In this document: positions 15,312-22,988 of the stretch, in pieces
Numbering within the stretch: the first letter of the stretch is position 1
Layout of the letters: the number at the start of each line of letters is the position of its first letter
Source: Pseudomonadota bacterium
Lineage (GTDB): Bacteria > Myxococcota_A > Polyangia > Polyangiales > Polyangiaceae
NCBI GenBank assembly: GCA_023428245.1
Contig: JAEYYX010000047.1
Coordinates: 1-38,642, forward strand
Direction of reading: 5' to 3'
DNA: 38,642 bases
The notes under the pieces: model-generated
What the model was told of the DNA's origin: nothing
What the model saw: only the letters and a program-made list of their open reading frames with translations
Databases searched by the model: none
Position numbers and translations under genes: made by a program

Positions 15312-17654
15312 ATGACCGCGCCTCTGGGTTCTAGCGAACAACCGCCCGAGTCCCCTTCGCCCCCTGCCGCCCCCTCGGAAAGCGAGGCGTCGAGGAGAGC
15401 TGGACGGAAGGCGTCGGCAGAGTTCTGGGTGAGCCCCAAAGCGGCTCTGCTCTGCCTGCCGCTGCTCGCGCTCATTCTAGGGGGTCACGCGTTTTACTAC
15501 GCGCCATTTCTCTCCGACGACGCACTCATCTCCCTGCGCTATGCGGATCGGTTCGTGGATGGCCTCGGTCTGACCTGGACGGATGGAGAGCGGGTCGAGG
15601 GTTACACGGATTTTTTGTGGGTGCTCCTGACGGCGGGTCTTCACTTTCTCGGCGTCGATCTCATAGCCGCCGCGCGTGGCCTCGCTTTCCTCGGGTGCGC
15701 GGGCGGAGCGGTGATCGTCTCGCTCAACCCTCAGAACGCGCGGCCGACTATGGCACGCGTACTTTCGGCCGGACTCGGCGTCGCCCTTGCGGCGCCCGTT
15801 GCGATCTGGGCCGTGGGCGCGCTTGAGCACGGCTTCATGGTCGGCGTGATCGCGGGCGCGCTCTATCTCATGGCGAGAAGTGCTGAGCGACCGGAGATGA
15901 GCAAGGAGGCCTGGGGCGCGGCGCTCCTTTTGTGCTCCCTCGTTCTCCTCCGCGCCGACGGAGCCGTGTTGGTTTTCGGGATCGCGCTTCCGGTCCTTTT
16001 CTTGCGCCGAAAAGGGGCGCTCGAAAAGTTTGCGCTCTGGGCGGGGCTGCCGATGGGTGCGCTGCTCGCGCAGCATTTGTTTCGTTACAGTTACTACAGC
16101 GAGTGGGTTCCGAATACGGCACTTGCCAAGGTCGCCATGAACGAGGAGCGCGTCAAGCTTGGCATCACCCACGTGACGACGGGCCTCCTCGCCCTCTGGC
16201 CAAGCCTTCTCGCTATCGCGCTCACAGGGGCAACCGGGGCGCGGAACCTGCGTCTAGCTGCGGTAGGCCCTGCCCTCGGAGGGGCCCTGGTCTGGTGCGT
16301 CTACCTCGCGCTCGTTGGTGGAGACATATTTCCTGGATGGAGACAGCTGCTCCTCGGTTTGATTCCTCTGTATTTCCTCTTCGCGCAGACGACCGCAGCA
16401 GCTCTCGAGAAATTGCCGGAAGAGCGAGTTGCGCTGCACCTCTCGGTGCTCTCTGTGGCGATTCTTAGCTTTACGACGCAGCGGCGCGACTCGGAGAACG
16501 GTCGCGCCAAGACCGAGCGCTGGGAGTGGGCAGGGGTTTCGGTGGGGCCCGCGCTCAAGCAAGCTTTCGGGAAGGAGCGTCCGCTTCTAGCGGTCGACGC
16601 GGCAGGAGCCCTGCCTTATTGGTCGAAGTTGCCCTGCCTCGACATGCTTGGGCTCAATGACTCCTATCTTGCTCACAATCCTCCGAAGGACTTCGGTTAC
16701 GGGGGGATTGGCCACGAGCTTGGCGATGGGGCTTATGTGCTGTCGAGGAAGCCGGATCTTGTCGCCTTCAACAACGCGCAAGGTTCGGCTGAACCTCTCT
16801 TCCTTTCGGGGAGGGAGATGAAGCGGAGCCGGCAGTTTCGGAAAGACTATAGCTTGATGCGGCTGCAAGGCGTGGGGCCTGAGCCGGCGGCAGGCGAGAT
16901 CTACGTGCGCAAGAGTGGCCGAGTTGGGCTGCGCGAGGCGGGGAACGTGACGGAGATTCCCGGCTACTTCTTTAGCCAGGGGAGCGCCCTGGCGATGCTG
17001 GGTCCGGACGGGCTTCTCGCGACGCGGCTTGAAGCGGGCCAAGTGGCGCGACTCGACGGACTTGAGCTCAGCGCTGGGCGCTATCGCGTGACTTGGGATC
17101 CCAGCCCCAGTGACTTGGACCTTGTGGTGCGGTGTCAGGGGCTGACCATGCAGGGCGAGAGCTCACCCCATCCAGTGATCGAAGTCGGCTCCTCCGGGAT
17201 TTCCTTCTTGTTCTCGAGTCCGTCGGACGGAGCCTGGCTCCGAGGGGTGCGCCTTGAGCAGGTCGATGAGGAGGCGACTCTCCGGTGTTCGGGCGGTCTC
17301 GTGCGCACTTCCCTCCGCGCGCTCGCGAAGATCAAGAGCGAGAACGAGACGTGGGACGGACCGGGGAATGTTGTTTTCGAGCGCCGTGGTGTCGCTATTG
17401 AACTCCCGGAGCTGACGAAAAAGGGGGCGGCGTCGATCAGCGTAGATGGCAACGACTCCTACTCTATCGAGTTCCTCCACGCCGGATCGCAGGTCGGGGA
17501 AGTAGCGATAGAGAAGCGTGTGAATGGCGGAGGCCTTGCGGTCCATCGGATCGCGGTGCCTGAAGCTGCCCAAGAGGGCGGCTTCGACGAGGTTCGCCTG
17601 CGCGTCATCGACGGTGACGGTAGCTACAGTCTCGGGCACCTCGTGTTCGAATGA
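15312..17654 (+). CDS. Large GT-C-like polytopic membrane protein, possible glycosyltransferase
   Basis: A 780-residue integral membrane protein. A Ser/Pro/Glu-rich cytoplasmic leader of about 40 residues precedes the first transmembrane segment. The first outer loop carries FLSDDALISLRYADRF and WTDGERVEGYTDFLWVLL. The paired acidic residues there resemble the catalytic loop of GT-C polyprenyl-phosphate-sugar glycosyltransferases. About eight to ten more hydrophobic segments follow to residue 370. The C-terminal half (about 380-780) is soluble, with alternating strands and YSIEFLHAGSQVGEV-like beta segments, probably periplasmic. The donor and acceptor cannot be told. The gene begins 105 bases after the L,D-transpeptidase and may belong to the same envelope transcript. 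The ATG at 15312 is the first in the frame. Confidence 0.7.
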   Translation: MTAPLGSSEQPPESPSPPAAPSESEASRRAGRKASAEFWVSPKAALLCLPLLALILGGHAFYYAPFLSDDALISLRYADRFVDGLGLTWTDGERVEGYTDFLWVLLTAGLHFLGVDLIAAARGLAFLGCAGGAVIVSLNPQNARPTMARVLSAGLGVALAAPVAIWAVGALEHGFMVGVIAGALYLMARSAERPEMSKEAWGAALLLCSLVLLRADGAVLVFGIALPVLFLRRKGALEKFALWAGLPMGALLAQHLFRYSYYSEWVPNTALAKVAMNEERVKLGITHVTTGLLALWPSLLAIALTGATGARNLRLAAVGPALGGALVWCVYLALVGGDIFPGWRQLLLGLIPLYFLFAQTTAAALEKLPEERVALHLSVLSVAILSFTTQRRDSENGRAKTERWEWAGVSVGPALKQAFGKERPLLAVDAAGALPYWSKLPCLDMLGLNDSYLAHNPPKDFGYGGIGHELGDGAYVLSRKPDLVAFNNAQGSAEPLFLSGREMKRSRQFRKDYSLMRLQGVGPEPAAGEIYVRKSGRVGLREAGNVTEIPGYFFSQGSALAMLGPDGLLATRLEAGQVARLDGLELSAGRYRVTWDPSPSDLDLVVRCQGLTMQGESSPHPVIEVGSSGISFLFSSPSDGAWLRGVRLEQVDEEATLRCSGGLVRTSLRALAKIKSENETWDGPGNVVFERRGVAIELPELTKKGAASISVDGNDSYSIEFLHAGSQVGEVAIEKRVNGGGLAVHRIAVPEAAQEGGFDEVRLRVIDGDGSYSLGHLVFE

Positions 17655-18294
17655 CCATCTGAGGCCTTTTCGTTCGCGCGGGGTCGACGTGTCACTCGGT
17701 TCTCGGTTCCGCTGGGCGCGATTTCTCGCCTGATCCGCGGTGGAAATGGTTTCGGAGTGCTTCGGATTGAGGAACAGGGGTGAGGTCTCGTGATTGAGCT
17801 CGATTTTTTGCTGGGTGGCGAATGAAGGAGTGGCATCGGGAGACGCACCGGGGGCTTTCAACCCTGCGAAGGGCGGACGCTGACCTCCTCGGTCGGAAGG
17901 ACGGTTTGCTTTCGGAGCCACGGGTCGACTGGTCGGACAAAGCGGCGCCTGGAGTCGCGGCAATCACAACCAATCACGCATCCTGGGCTCAAGAGGCGCC
18001 AACTATATCTGATGCGTATGTTGGTGTTCGGTCGAACGGTCGAACTGTCGTGCGTGTTCCTGGGGTGTGGTTTGATTGTGTGTTGATTTTGGTTGAAGCT
18101 TGTTAGTGGTGGTGCTATTTGCTGTTCTGCGAAGGGGAAGTCGCAAAGCTGAGCGGGTGCGCGCGTGCGCCCCTGTGCTCAAATTCTGCTTGGATCTGAG
18201 AAGGGCGAGGTGACCTTCTCCCGTCGTGTGATCCGGCGTTCCCGCGCGTTCGTCGCGGCGTCGCCATTATGAATCAGGGAAGGAAAGAAGAACG
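17655..18294. other. Long intergenic region with G+T-biased segment
   Basis: I see no credible gene in these 640 bases; short frames on both strands are Arg/Ser-rich or lack a start signal. Visible structure includes a direct repeat of GGTCGAAC at about 18030-18046. The segment 18061-18120 is 52 of 60 bases G or T on the plus strand. Two small hairpins lie at 18155-18172 and 18198-18220. The last 80 bases presumably carry the promoter and leader of the secreted-protein gene, with AGGAAAGAAG before its start. Confidence 0.5.
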
Positions 18295-18780
18295 ATGATG
18301 AATCACGTAAAAAGGACGCTCAGTCTCTCGGTCGCTGGTGTGGCGCTGCTCATCGGAAGCACGGCTGTGGCAGACGGAAAGAACTACCCGGCCTCGAATT
18401 GTGTCGTTTGGTCTGGGGGAGCGATTTCGTACAATCTGAGCGCCATCTTCAACTACACGGGAAGCAACACCTACGTAGATTGCCCGGCGGTCAAAGATGC
18501 GACGTCGATCGCGAGCGGCTACGTCAAGGCTAAGGATCGGTCTCCCGGATCGGGCGTCGAGTGCTCCCTGTCGAGCCTTTATGTAAGCGGTGCGGGCTTC
18601 TTTGGGTGGCAGAGCGCGCCAGTGTCGACGGGCGGTTCAGCCGACAACTGGCAGACTTTGAGCTACGGGGCTCTCGGCGCAAACTCTGCCGGTTACTACT
18701 ATTATAGTTGCGTGATTCCGCCGGTTTCCGGGGGGAACGCCTCGGGCATTGCGATGTACCACATCACTGAGAACCCATAA
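18295..18780 (+). CDS. Small secreted protein, hypothetical
   Basis: A 161-residue protein with a clear Sec signal peptide: basic start MMNHVKR, hydrophobic core LSVAGVALLIG, and likely cleavage after STAVA near residue 26. The mature part is rich in Ser, Gly, Tyr and Asn and holds four cysteines (SNCVVW, VDCPAV, VECSLS, YSCVIP), suggesting two disulphides. It looks like a compact extracellular beta-sandwich. I recognise no named family, though exported proteins of this style occur in myxobacteria. The start is supported by AGGAAAGAAG upstream of the double ATG at 18295. A long hairpin follows the stop codon, and a membrane-anchored protein is encoded 69 bases downstream, so the two could share a transcript. 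Confidence 0.8.
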   Translation: MMNHVKRTLSLSVAGVALLIGSTAVADGKNYPASNCVVWSGGAISYNLSAIFNYTGSNTYVDCPAVKDATSIASGYVKAKDRSPGSGVECSLSSLYVSGAGFFGWQSAPVSTGGSADNWQTLSYGALGANSAGYYYYSCVIPPVSGGNASGIAMYHITENP

Positions 18781-18786
18781 TAGCGC

Positions 18787-18830
18787 GCGACTGGGCGGCG
18801 GGTCGACGCGTCGACTCGCTGCCCGGTTGC
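18787..18830. repeat. Long GC-rich hairpin between two envelope genes
   Basis: Arms 18787-18807 and 18810-18830 pair over 21 positions as RNA, counting four G-U pairs. The core is the perfect palindrome GTCGACGCGTCGAC. No T run follows, so it is not a standard intrinsic terminator. It lies seven bases after the stop of the secreted-protein gene and 19 bases before the next start, where it could stabilise the upstream message or reduce read-through. Confidence 0.7.
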
Positions 18831-18849
18831 CCCCGCTGCCAGGTGAATC

Positions 18850-19518
18850 ATGAAAGAGCAAAAAGGTGGCCGCAGCTTCGGCCGATGGGTTTGGGTGCTC
18901 GGGGCTGCCACGGGAATCGGGGTTGCGCTCTTGGTTGTCTTCTCGCTGAGGAATGTGGCCGCCGAGAGTGTTAGGACGAAGGCGGTGCCTTCGGACGAAA
19001 ATGTTCAACGGGAGCTCTCCGAGCTACGGAACGCTGTGCGTGACTTGAAGACAAGCGCACCGGCTCGGTCTGAAGCGAGAGGAGTCGCCTCGAGCCCAGA
19101 GCCTCGTGAGGCGGAAGCGGACGCGGTGGAGAAGCCGCAGCCAATCCCTCTCGACGCGGAGGAACTCGACGCAGAGGCGACAGTGCGCTTTTTGGAGCAC
19201 CGAGACCTGCTCGACAAGACGTGGAGCTCCGAAGAGCGGGATCCCGACTGGTCGGGTGACGCCACGCGCTCTTTGGGCGATCGGTATTTCGCGGAAGAGT
19301 TCGCCGGGGTCGATGCGAAAACGGACTGCCGTTGGTCGATGTGCCGGATCGATCTCAAGTTTGCGGAGGGGCAAAACGTCGAACAACTGGGCCGGAGGGC
19401 AGGCATGGGGTTCCCCTGGCCAGCGCAAGCCTTCTTCCATTTTGACCCAGAGAACCGTACGGGAGTCTACTATGTGGCACGGGAAAACTACGAGCTCCCC
19501 GCGATGATGACGCAGTGA
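18850..19518 (+). CDS. Single-pass membrane protein, hypothetical
   Basis: A 222-residue protein I do not recognise. A short basic N-terminus (MKEQKGGRSFGR) precedes one transmembrane segment, about residues 13-34 (VWVLGAATGIGVALLVVFSL), so the rest is probably periplasmic. A short charged helix (ENVQRELSELRNAVRDLK) could form a coiled coil. A Glu/Ala/Pro-rich spacer follows, then a compact C-terminal domain of about 100 residues (from AEATVRFLEHRDLLDKTW). This includes a CRWSMC cysteine pair and ends FFHFDPENRTGVYYVAREN. The two close cysteines could form a disulphide. It lies 69 bases after the secreted-protein gene with a large hairpin between. The end is only three bases from the convergent ABC-F gene. 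Confidence 0.7.
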   Translation: MKEQKGGRSFGRWVWVLGAATGIGVALLVVFSLRNVAAESVRTKAVPSDENVQRELSELRNAVRDLKTSAPARSEARGVASSPEPREAEADAVEKPQPIPLDAEELDAEATVRFLEHRDLLDKTWSSEERDPDWSGDATRSLGDRYFAEEFAGVDAKTDCRWSMCRIDLKFAEGQNVEQLGRRAGMGFPWPAQAFFHFDPENRTGVYYVARENYELPAMMTQ

Positions 19519-19521
19519 GCC

Positions 19522-21456
19522 CTAGCACGCTCGACTGAGCTCTTCCATCTCCGCCTCGATCGCTTCCCACTCGGCGATCTTGGTGTCGATGGCGGCGCTG
19601 ATCTTGTCCTGTTCGGCGCGGTGCTTTGCCTGATCGGCGGCGGGCGTGGTCTCGAAGTACTTCGGATCGAGGAAGCGGCTCTCGAGGGCGGCTTTGTCCT
19701 CTTCGAGCTTTTCGATTTGCGCCATGATCTCGTCGCGCTTCTTCGGAAGGGCCTTGAGACGATTGGCTCGTCGCTTGCGCTCTTCGTGGGAGAGCTCGCC
19801 GCCAGCGCGTTCGGTTTTTTCGGCGAGGCGCTCCTCCTTCTGTTCCTTCTTCGCCTTGAGAGAGACGGCGGCGCCGTCGAGGTGATCGGAGCCGTCTTTC
19901 TCGAGGTATTCGGCGAAGCTGCCGGGGAAGTCGGTGATGCCGTCTTTGCGGATCTCGAGGATGCGCGTGGCGACCTCGCTCACGAACCAGCGATCGTGGG
20001 AAACGAAGAGCAGCGTGCCTTCATAGCTCTGAAGGGCCGCGGCCAGCGCCTCGATAGACTCGAGATCGAGGTGGTTCGTGGGCTCGTCGAGCAGGAGCAC
20101 ATTCGGCTTCTCGATGCCGATGCGGGCGAAGACGAGACGCGCCGCTTCGCCGCCCGAGAGCACCGAGACCTTTTTTTTGACGTCTTCTCCAGAGAGCAGC
20201 ATGCGCCCGAGCTCCCCGCGCACCGCGCTCACCGTTTCGTCCGGTGCTCCTTCGTAGACGTAGTCGAGGGGCGTGAGCTTTGGATCCGAGAGCAGATCGT
20301 GGTGATCCTGGGCAAAGTAGCCGATCTTGACGTTCGCGCCCCAGGTGAATGTGCCTCGATCGGGCTCGAGGACTCCCGCGAGGATCTTCAGTAAGGTGGA
20401 CTTTCCGACGCCGTTCTCGCCAATGATGCCGATGCGCTCGCCGCGACGAACGAACAGCTGGACCTGATCGAGGACCGTGCGCGACCCGAAAGACTTCGCC
20501 AAATCCTCTGCTCGGAGGACGTCTTTCCCGGACTCGCGGGCGAGTCGAAAGTGGAAGAGAGGCGCGCGCCGACTCGTCGTTTCCCGCTCGAGAACCTCGA
20601 TCTTCTCGATCTGCTTCAGGCGGGACTGAGCCTGTTTCGCCTTCGTCGCTTTGGCCCCGAAGCGCTCCACGAACGCGCGCTTCTCGGCGATGATGCGCTC
20701 ATTGCGCTCGATTTGAGCTTCGAGCTGCTCCTGGGCCAGGGCTTTTTGGCTACCGAAGGCCGTGTAGTTGCCTGGGTATTCGGTGATGGTGCCGTAGTCG
20801 ACGTCGAGCACTCGGGTCACGACGCGATCGAGGAAATGGCGATCGTGAGAGATGATGAGCGCGGCGCCCTCGTAGGCGCGGAGGAATCCCTCGAGCCAGC
20901 GAATCGAGAGAATATCGAGGTGGTTCGTGGGCTCATCGAGGAAGAGCGCGTGAGGTTTGGCGACCAGGATCTGCGCGAGCAGGACCCGGAGCTTGTAGCC
21001 GCCCGAGAGGGTTCCGAGGGGCTGGTAGAACGAGGCGGCAGGGATCCCGAGACCGACAAGGATCTCTTTCGCCCGCGCTTCGAGGGTGTAGCCGTCTCGC
21101 GCTGAGAGCAGCTCTTCGAGCTCTGCGACCTTTTCGGGCGTCGCCTCTGTGCCGCGCGTCAGCGTGTCGAGGGCCGCGAAGGCGGCGGCATCGCCAGCCA
21201 TTGTGACGTGCAGGATTGGGTCGGCGTCGTTCAAGAAGCGGTCTTGGCGGAGGACTCCGAGCTCGACGCCATTCGGGATCGAGATCGTGCCGTCATCGGC
21301 GTGTTCGTCGCCGGTCAAGATCTTCAAGAAGGTCGTCTTTCCGGAGCCGTTCGCTCCCACGAGGCCATAACGGTGGCCTGGGTAGAGCTCGATGTTCACG
21401 CCGGAGAAGAGCTCTTTCGGACCGAAGCGTTTGCTCAGGTTGCGGAGGGAGATCAC
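19522..21456 (-). CDS. ABC-F family ATPase (translation factor type)
   Basis: A 644-residue soluble protein with two ABC cassettes and no membrane segment. Cassette 1 has Walker A GANGSGKTT (about 34-42), signature LSGGYKLRV and Walker B LFLDEPTNHLD. The linker (about 240-310) is the Lys/Arg/Glu-rich P-site tRNA-interaction helix pair. Cassette 2 has GENGVGKST, LSGGEAARL and LLLDEPTNHLD. A C-terminal charged coiled coil of about 100 residues follows, as in Uup and some YbiT relatives. ABC-F proteins bind the ribosomal E site and relieve stalling or confer antibiotic resistance. The opening FGPKELFSGVNIELYPGHRYGLVGANG is YbiT-like. The start is GTG at 21456, overlapping the stop of the upstream hydrolase gene by four bases, so it is the last gene of a coupled three-gene operon. 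Confidence 0.92.
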   Translation of the reverse strand: MISLRNLSKRFGPKELFSGVNIELYPGHRYGLVGANGSGKTTFLKILTGDEHADDGTISIPNGVELGVLRQDRFLNDADPILHVTMAGDAAAFAALDTLTRGTEATPEKVAELEELLSARDGYTLEARAKEILVGLGIPAASFYQPLGTLSGGYKLRVLLAQILVAKPHALFLDEPTNHLDILSIRWLEGFLRAYEGAALIISHDRHFLDRVVTRVLDVDYGTITEYPGNYTAFGSQKALAQEQLEAQIERNERIIAEKRAFVERFGAKATKAKQAQSRLKQIEKIEVLERETTSRRAPLFHFRLARESGKDVLRAEDLAKSFGSRTVLDQVQLFVRRGERIGIIGENGVGKSTLLKILAGVLEPDRGTFTWGANVKIGYFAQDHHDLLSDPKLTPLDYVYEGAPDETVSAVRGELGRMLLSGEDVKKKVSVLSGGEAARLVFARIGIEKPNVLLLDEPTNHLDLESIEALAAALQSYEGTLLFVSHDRWFVSEVATRILEIRKDGITDFPGSFAEYLEKDGSDHLDGAAVSLKAKKEQKEERLAEKTERAGGELSHEERKRRANRLKALPKKRDEIMAQIEKLEEDKAALESRFLDPKYFETTPAADQAKHRAEQDKISAAIDTKIAEWEAIEAEMEELSRAC

Positions 21457-22340
21457 TCGGAATCCTCGAAGGTCCAGGCGAGGACCTCAGCCATGACCTC
21501 TTCCCCCTTTGGCCCAAAGGTGCCGTGGTAAGAAGCGGGGAGTCGGAAGAAACGGGCTCTCGTGCCCTTATAGGTCAGGAGCTGAACACCTTGGCGCATG
21601 TGGTCAGTGTTCTCGAGATCGCCGCCGAGGACGGCCACGGCGCGCGCTCCCTTGAAATTCGCGGGGACGGCTGCTTCCGGCGGACCCCCGAGGATCAGCC
21701 AGGGGTAGCGGTCGGGCGCGTAGCCCGCCAGGACCTCGATACGATGAGCTCCTTGGGAGTAGCCGAGCAGAGCGATCCGATCGGTGTCGAGGTGTCCTCT
21801 TCGAGCCTCTTTGACAACAGTGAGGGCGCGGTCGAGGCGCGCGGTGAGCACGGCCGGATCTTTCGACCACTTGTTGCCCGGGCGATCGCCACAGGGAATG
21901 TCGGCGCGCAGCATGATCAGTGTGCCGTATTCGGCGGCTTTCTTCGCCCAGATGTCCGCGGGGGTCGAGCTCGAGCACATGCCGTGGAAGTAGGCGAGGG
22001 CGCGCCTCTTCGGAGCGCGGGCGTGGAGCACCCGAACCGCGAGATCTCCGGGTACCGGGAGATCGACGATGCGCTCGAAGTCGAGACTCTCGGGAAGCGG
22101 CTCGGGAGCGGGCTCTTTCGGAACCTCGGCCGGAGCCGTCGCGTTCGTGGAGGCGTCGGGGCGCGCCGAGGGTGAAGCTGCGTTCTCCGACGGGACAGCG
22201 CGGTCCTTTGTCTCTGTCGTCGCGGGTTCACTCGAGTCCTGGGCAGGCGTGGTTCGGCACGCAGCGCTGAGAAGCGCCATCGAACTCAAAAAAAGGAGCG
22301 CCGCCGGGGCGCGTCGAAAGTCTCCTAGGGCCGCCTTCAT
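21453..22340 (-). CDS. Alpha/beta-hydrolase lipoprotein
   Basis: A 295-residue predicted lipoprotein. The signal peptide ends in lipobox LLSAAC with Cys28, followed by a Pro/Ala/Thr/Glu-rich tether to about residue 85. The hydrolase domain has the oxyanion loop FHGMCSSS near 118 (HG at 119-120), the nucleophile elbow GYSQGAH with Ser195, and a late His in SYHGTFGPKG near 275. The acid residue is likely the Asp in GGDLENTDH. This is a complete serine-hydrolase triad, so an esterase or thioesterase activity at the membrane surface is likely, with unknown substrate. The gene starts within the stop of the DUF4920 gene (ATGA) and ends within the start of the ABC-F gene (GTGA), so all three are translationally coupled. 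Confidence 0.83.
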   Translation of the reverse strand: MKAALGDFRRAPAALLFLSSMALLSAACRTTPAQDSSEPATTETKDRAVPSENAASPSARPDASTNATAPAEVPKEPAPEPLPESLDFERIVDLPVPGDLAVRVLHARAPKRRALAYFHGMCSSSTPADIWAKKAAEYGTLIMLRADIPCGDRPGNKWSKDPAVLTARLDRALTVVKEARRGHLDTDRIALLGYSQGAHRIEVLAGYAPDRYPWLILGGPPEAAVPANFKGARAVAVLGGDLENTDHMRQGVQLLTYKGTRARFFRLPASYHGTFGPKGEEVMAEVLAWTFEDSE

Positions 22341-22855
22341 CGGAGCTCGACACCTCGCGCGACGATCTGGACCTCCACTGCGGAGCCGTCCGGGTTCTTC
22401 GAGGCGATGCGAGCGCCCTCGGCCTCGAGGTGCTCTGTATGAGCGCGGCTCAGGGTGCGTGTGCTCACCTGTCCAACGAGCCGCGCGCGTTTGCCGGGGG
22501 AGTTTGTCGGCACGAAGAAGGCGTAGTCCTTGAATGTCACCCGGCAGGAGAGCGATCCATCGGAGCCGCTCGGGGAGAGCTCCATCCAGCAGCCCTTCTT
22601 CGAGCAGGCGCGCTTCACATCGCCTTCGATGAGGAGATCGCGACTCGTGTAGTTCTCAGGGTGCTGGAGGACAGCGGTGAGCTCGGCCCGCTCCGCATCA
22701 GGAAGGGGCTCTCCGTAGAGTTTGGGGGCATCAGGAGCCTGCGCTTCGGCCTTCTTCGTTTCGCGCGCGGGCTCGGGAGCGCTCGAGCGAGCTTCACAGC
22801 CGAGGGACAGCGCAAGGGCCAAGAGGGCGAGGGGAAATGGCAGTGAAGAGGACAT
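22337..22855 (-). CDS. DUF4920-like lipoprotein
   Basis: A 172-residue predicted lipoprotein from the ATG at 22855. The hydrophobic signal ends in lipobox LSLGC (Cys20), followed by an Ala/Pro/Glu/Lys-rich tether to about residue 50. The domain opens with KLYGEPLPDAERAELTAVL, then LLIEGDVKRACSKKGCWMEL with two cysteines four apart, then CRVTFKDYAFFVPTNSPGK. That order matches the DUF4920 family, OB-like exported domains whose conserved CxxKGCW motif suggests metal or redox chemistry. No activity is established to my knowledge. The frame runs 18 codons further upstream, but the ATG at 22855 begins a proper signal peptide. It heads a coupled operon with the hydrolase lipoprotein and the ABC-F ATPase. 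Confidence 0.8.
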   Translation of the reverse strand: MSSSLPFPLALLALALSLGCEARSSAPEPARETKKAEAQAPDAPKLYGEPLPDAERAELTAVLQHPENYTSRDLLIEGDVKRACSKKGCWMELSPSGSDGSLSCRVTFKDYAFFVPTNSPGKRARLVGQVSTRTLSRAHTEHLEAEGARIASKNPDGSAVEVQIVARGVELR

Positions 22856-22988
22856 GGACCGACGAACCTCGAGGGGGCCGAACTCATAGCGCGAGAAGCG
22901 GAAAATCACAGCAGACGGCGCATAGAGGCTCTGCGGGGCCCACGCGGCTCCGGGCGCAGAGTATTCCGGCGACTGAGGAAACCCCTGC

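Noticed and set aside
17692..18106. Short frames on both strands in the long intergenic region
   Set aside because: Arg/Ser/Pro-rich translations with no ribosome-binding site and no resemblance to a protein family.
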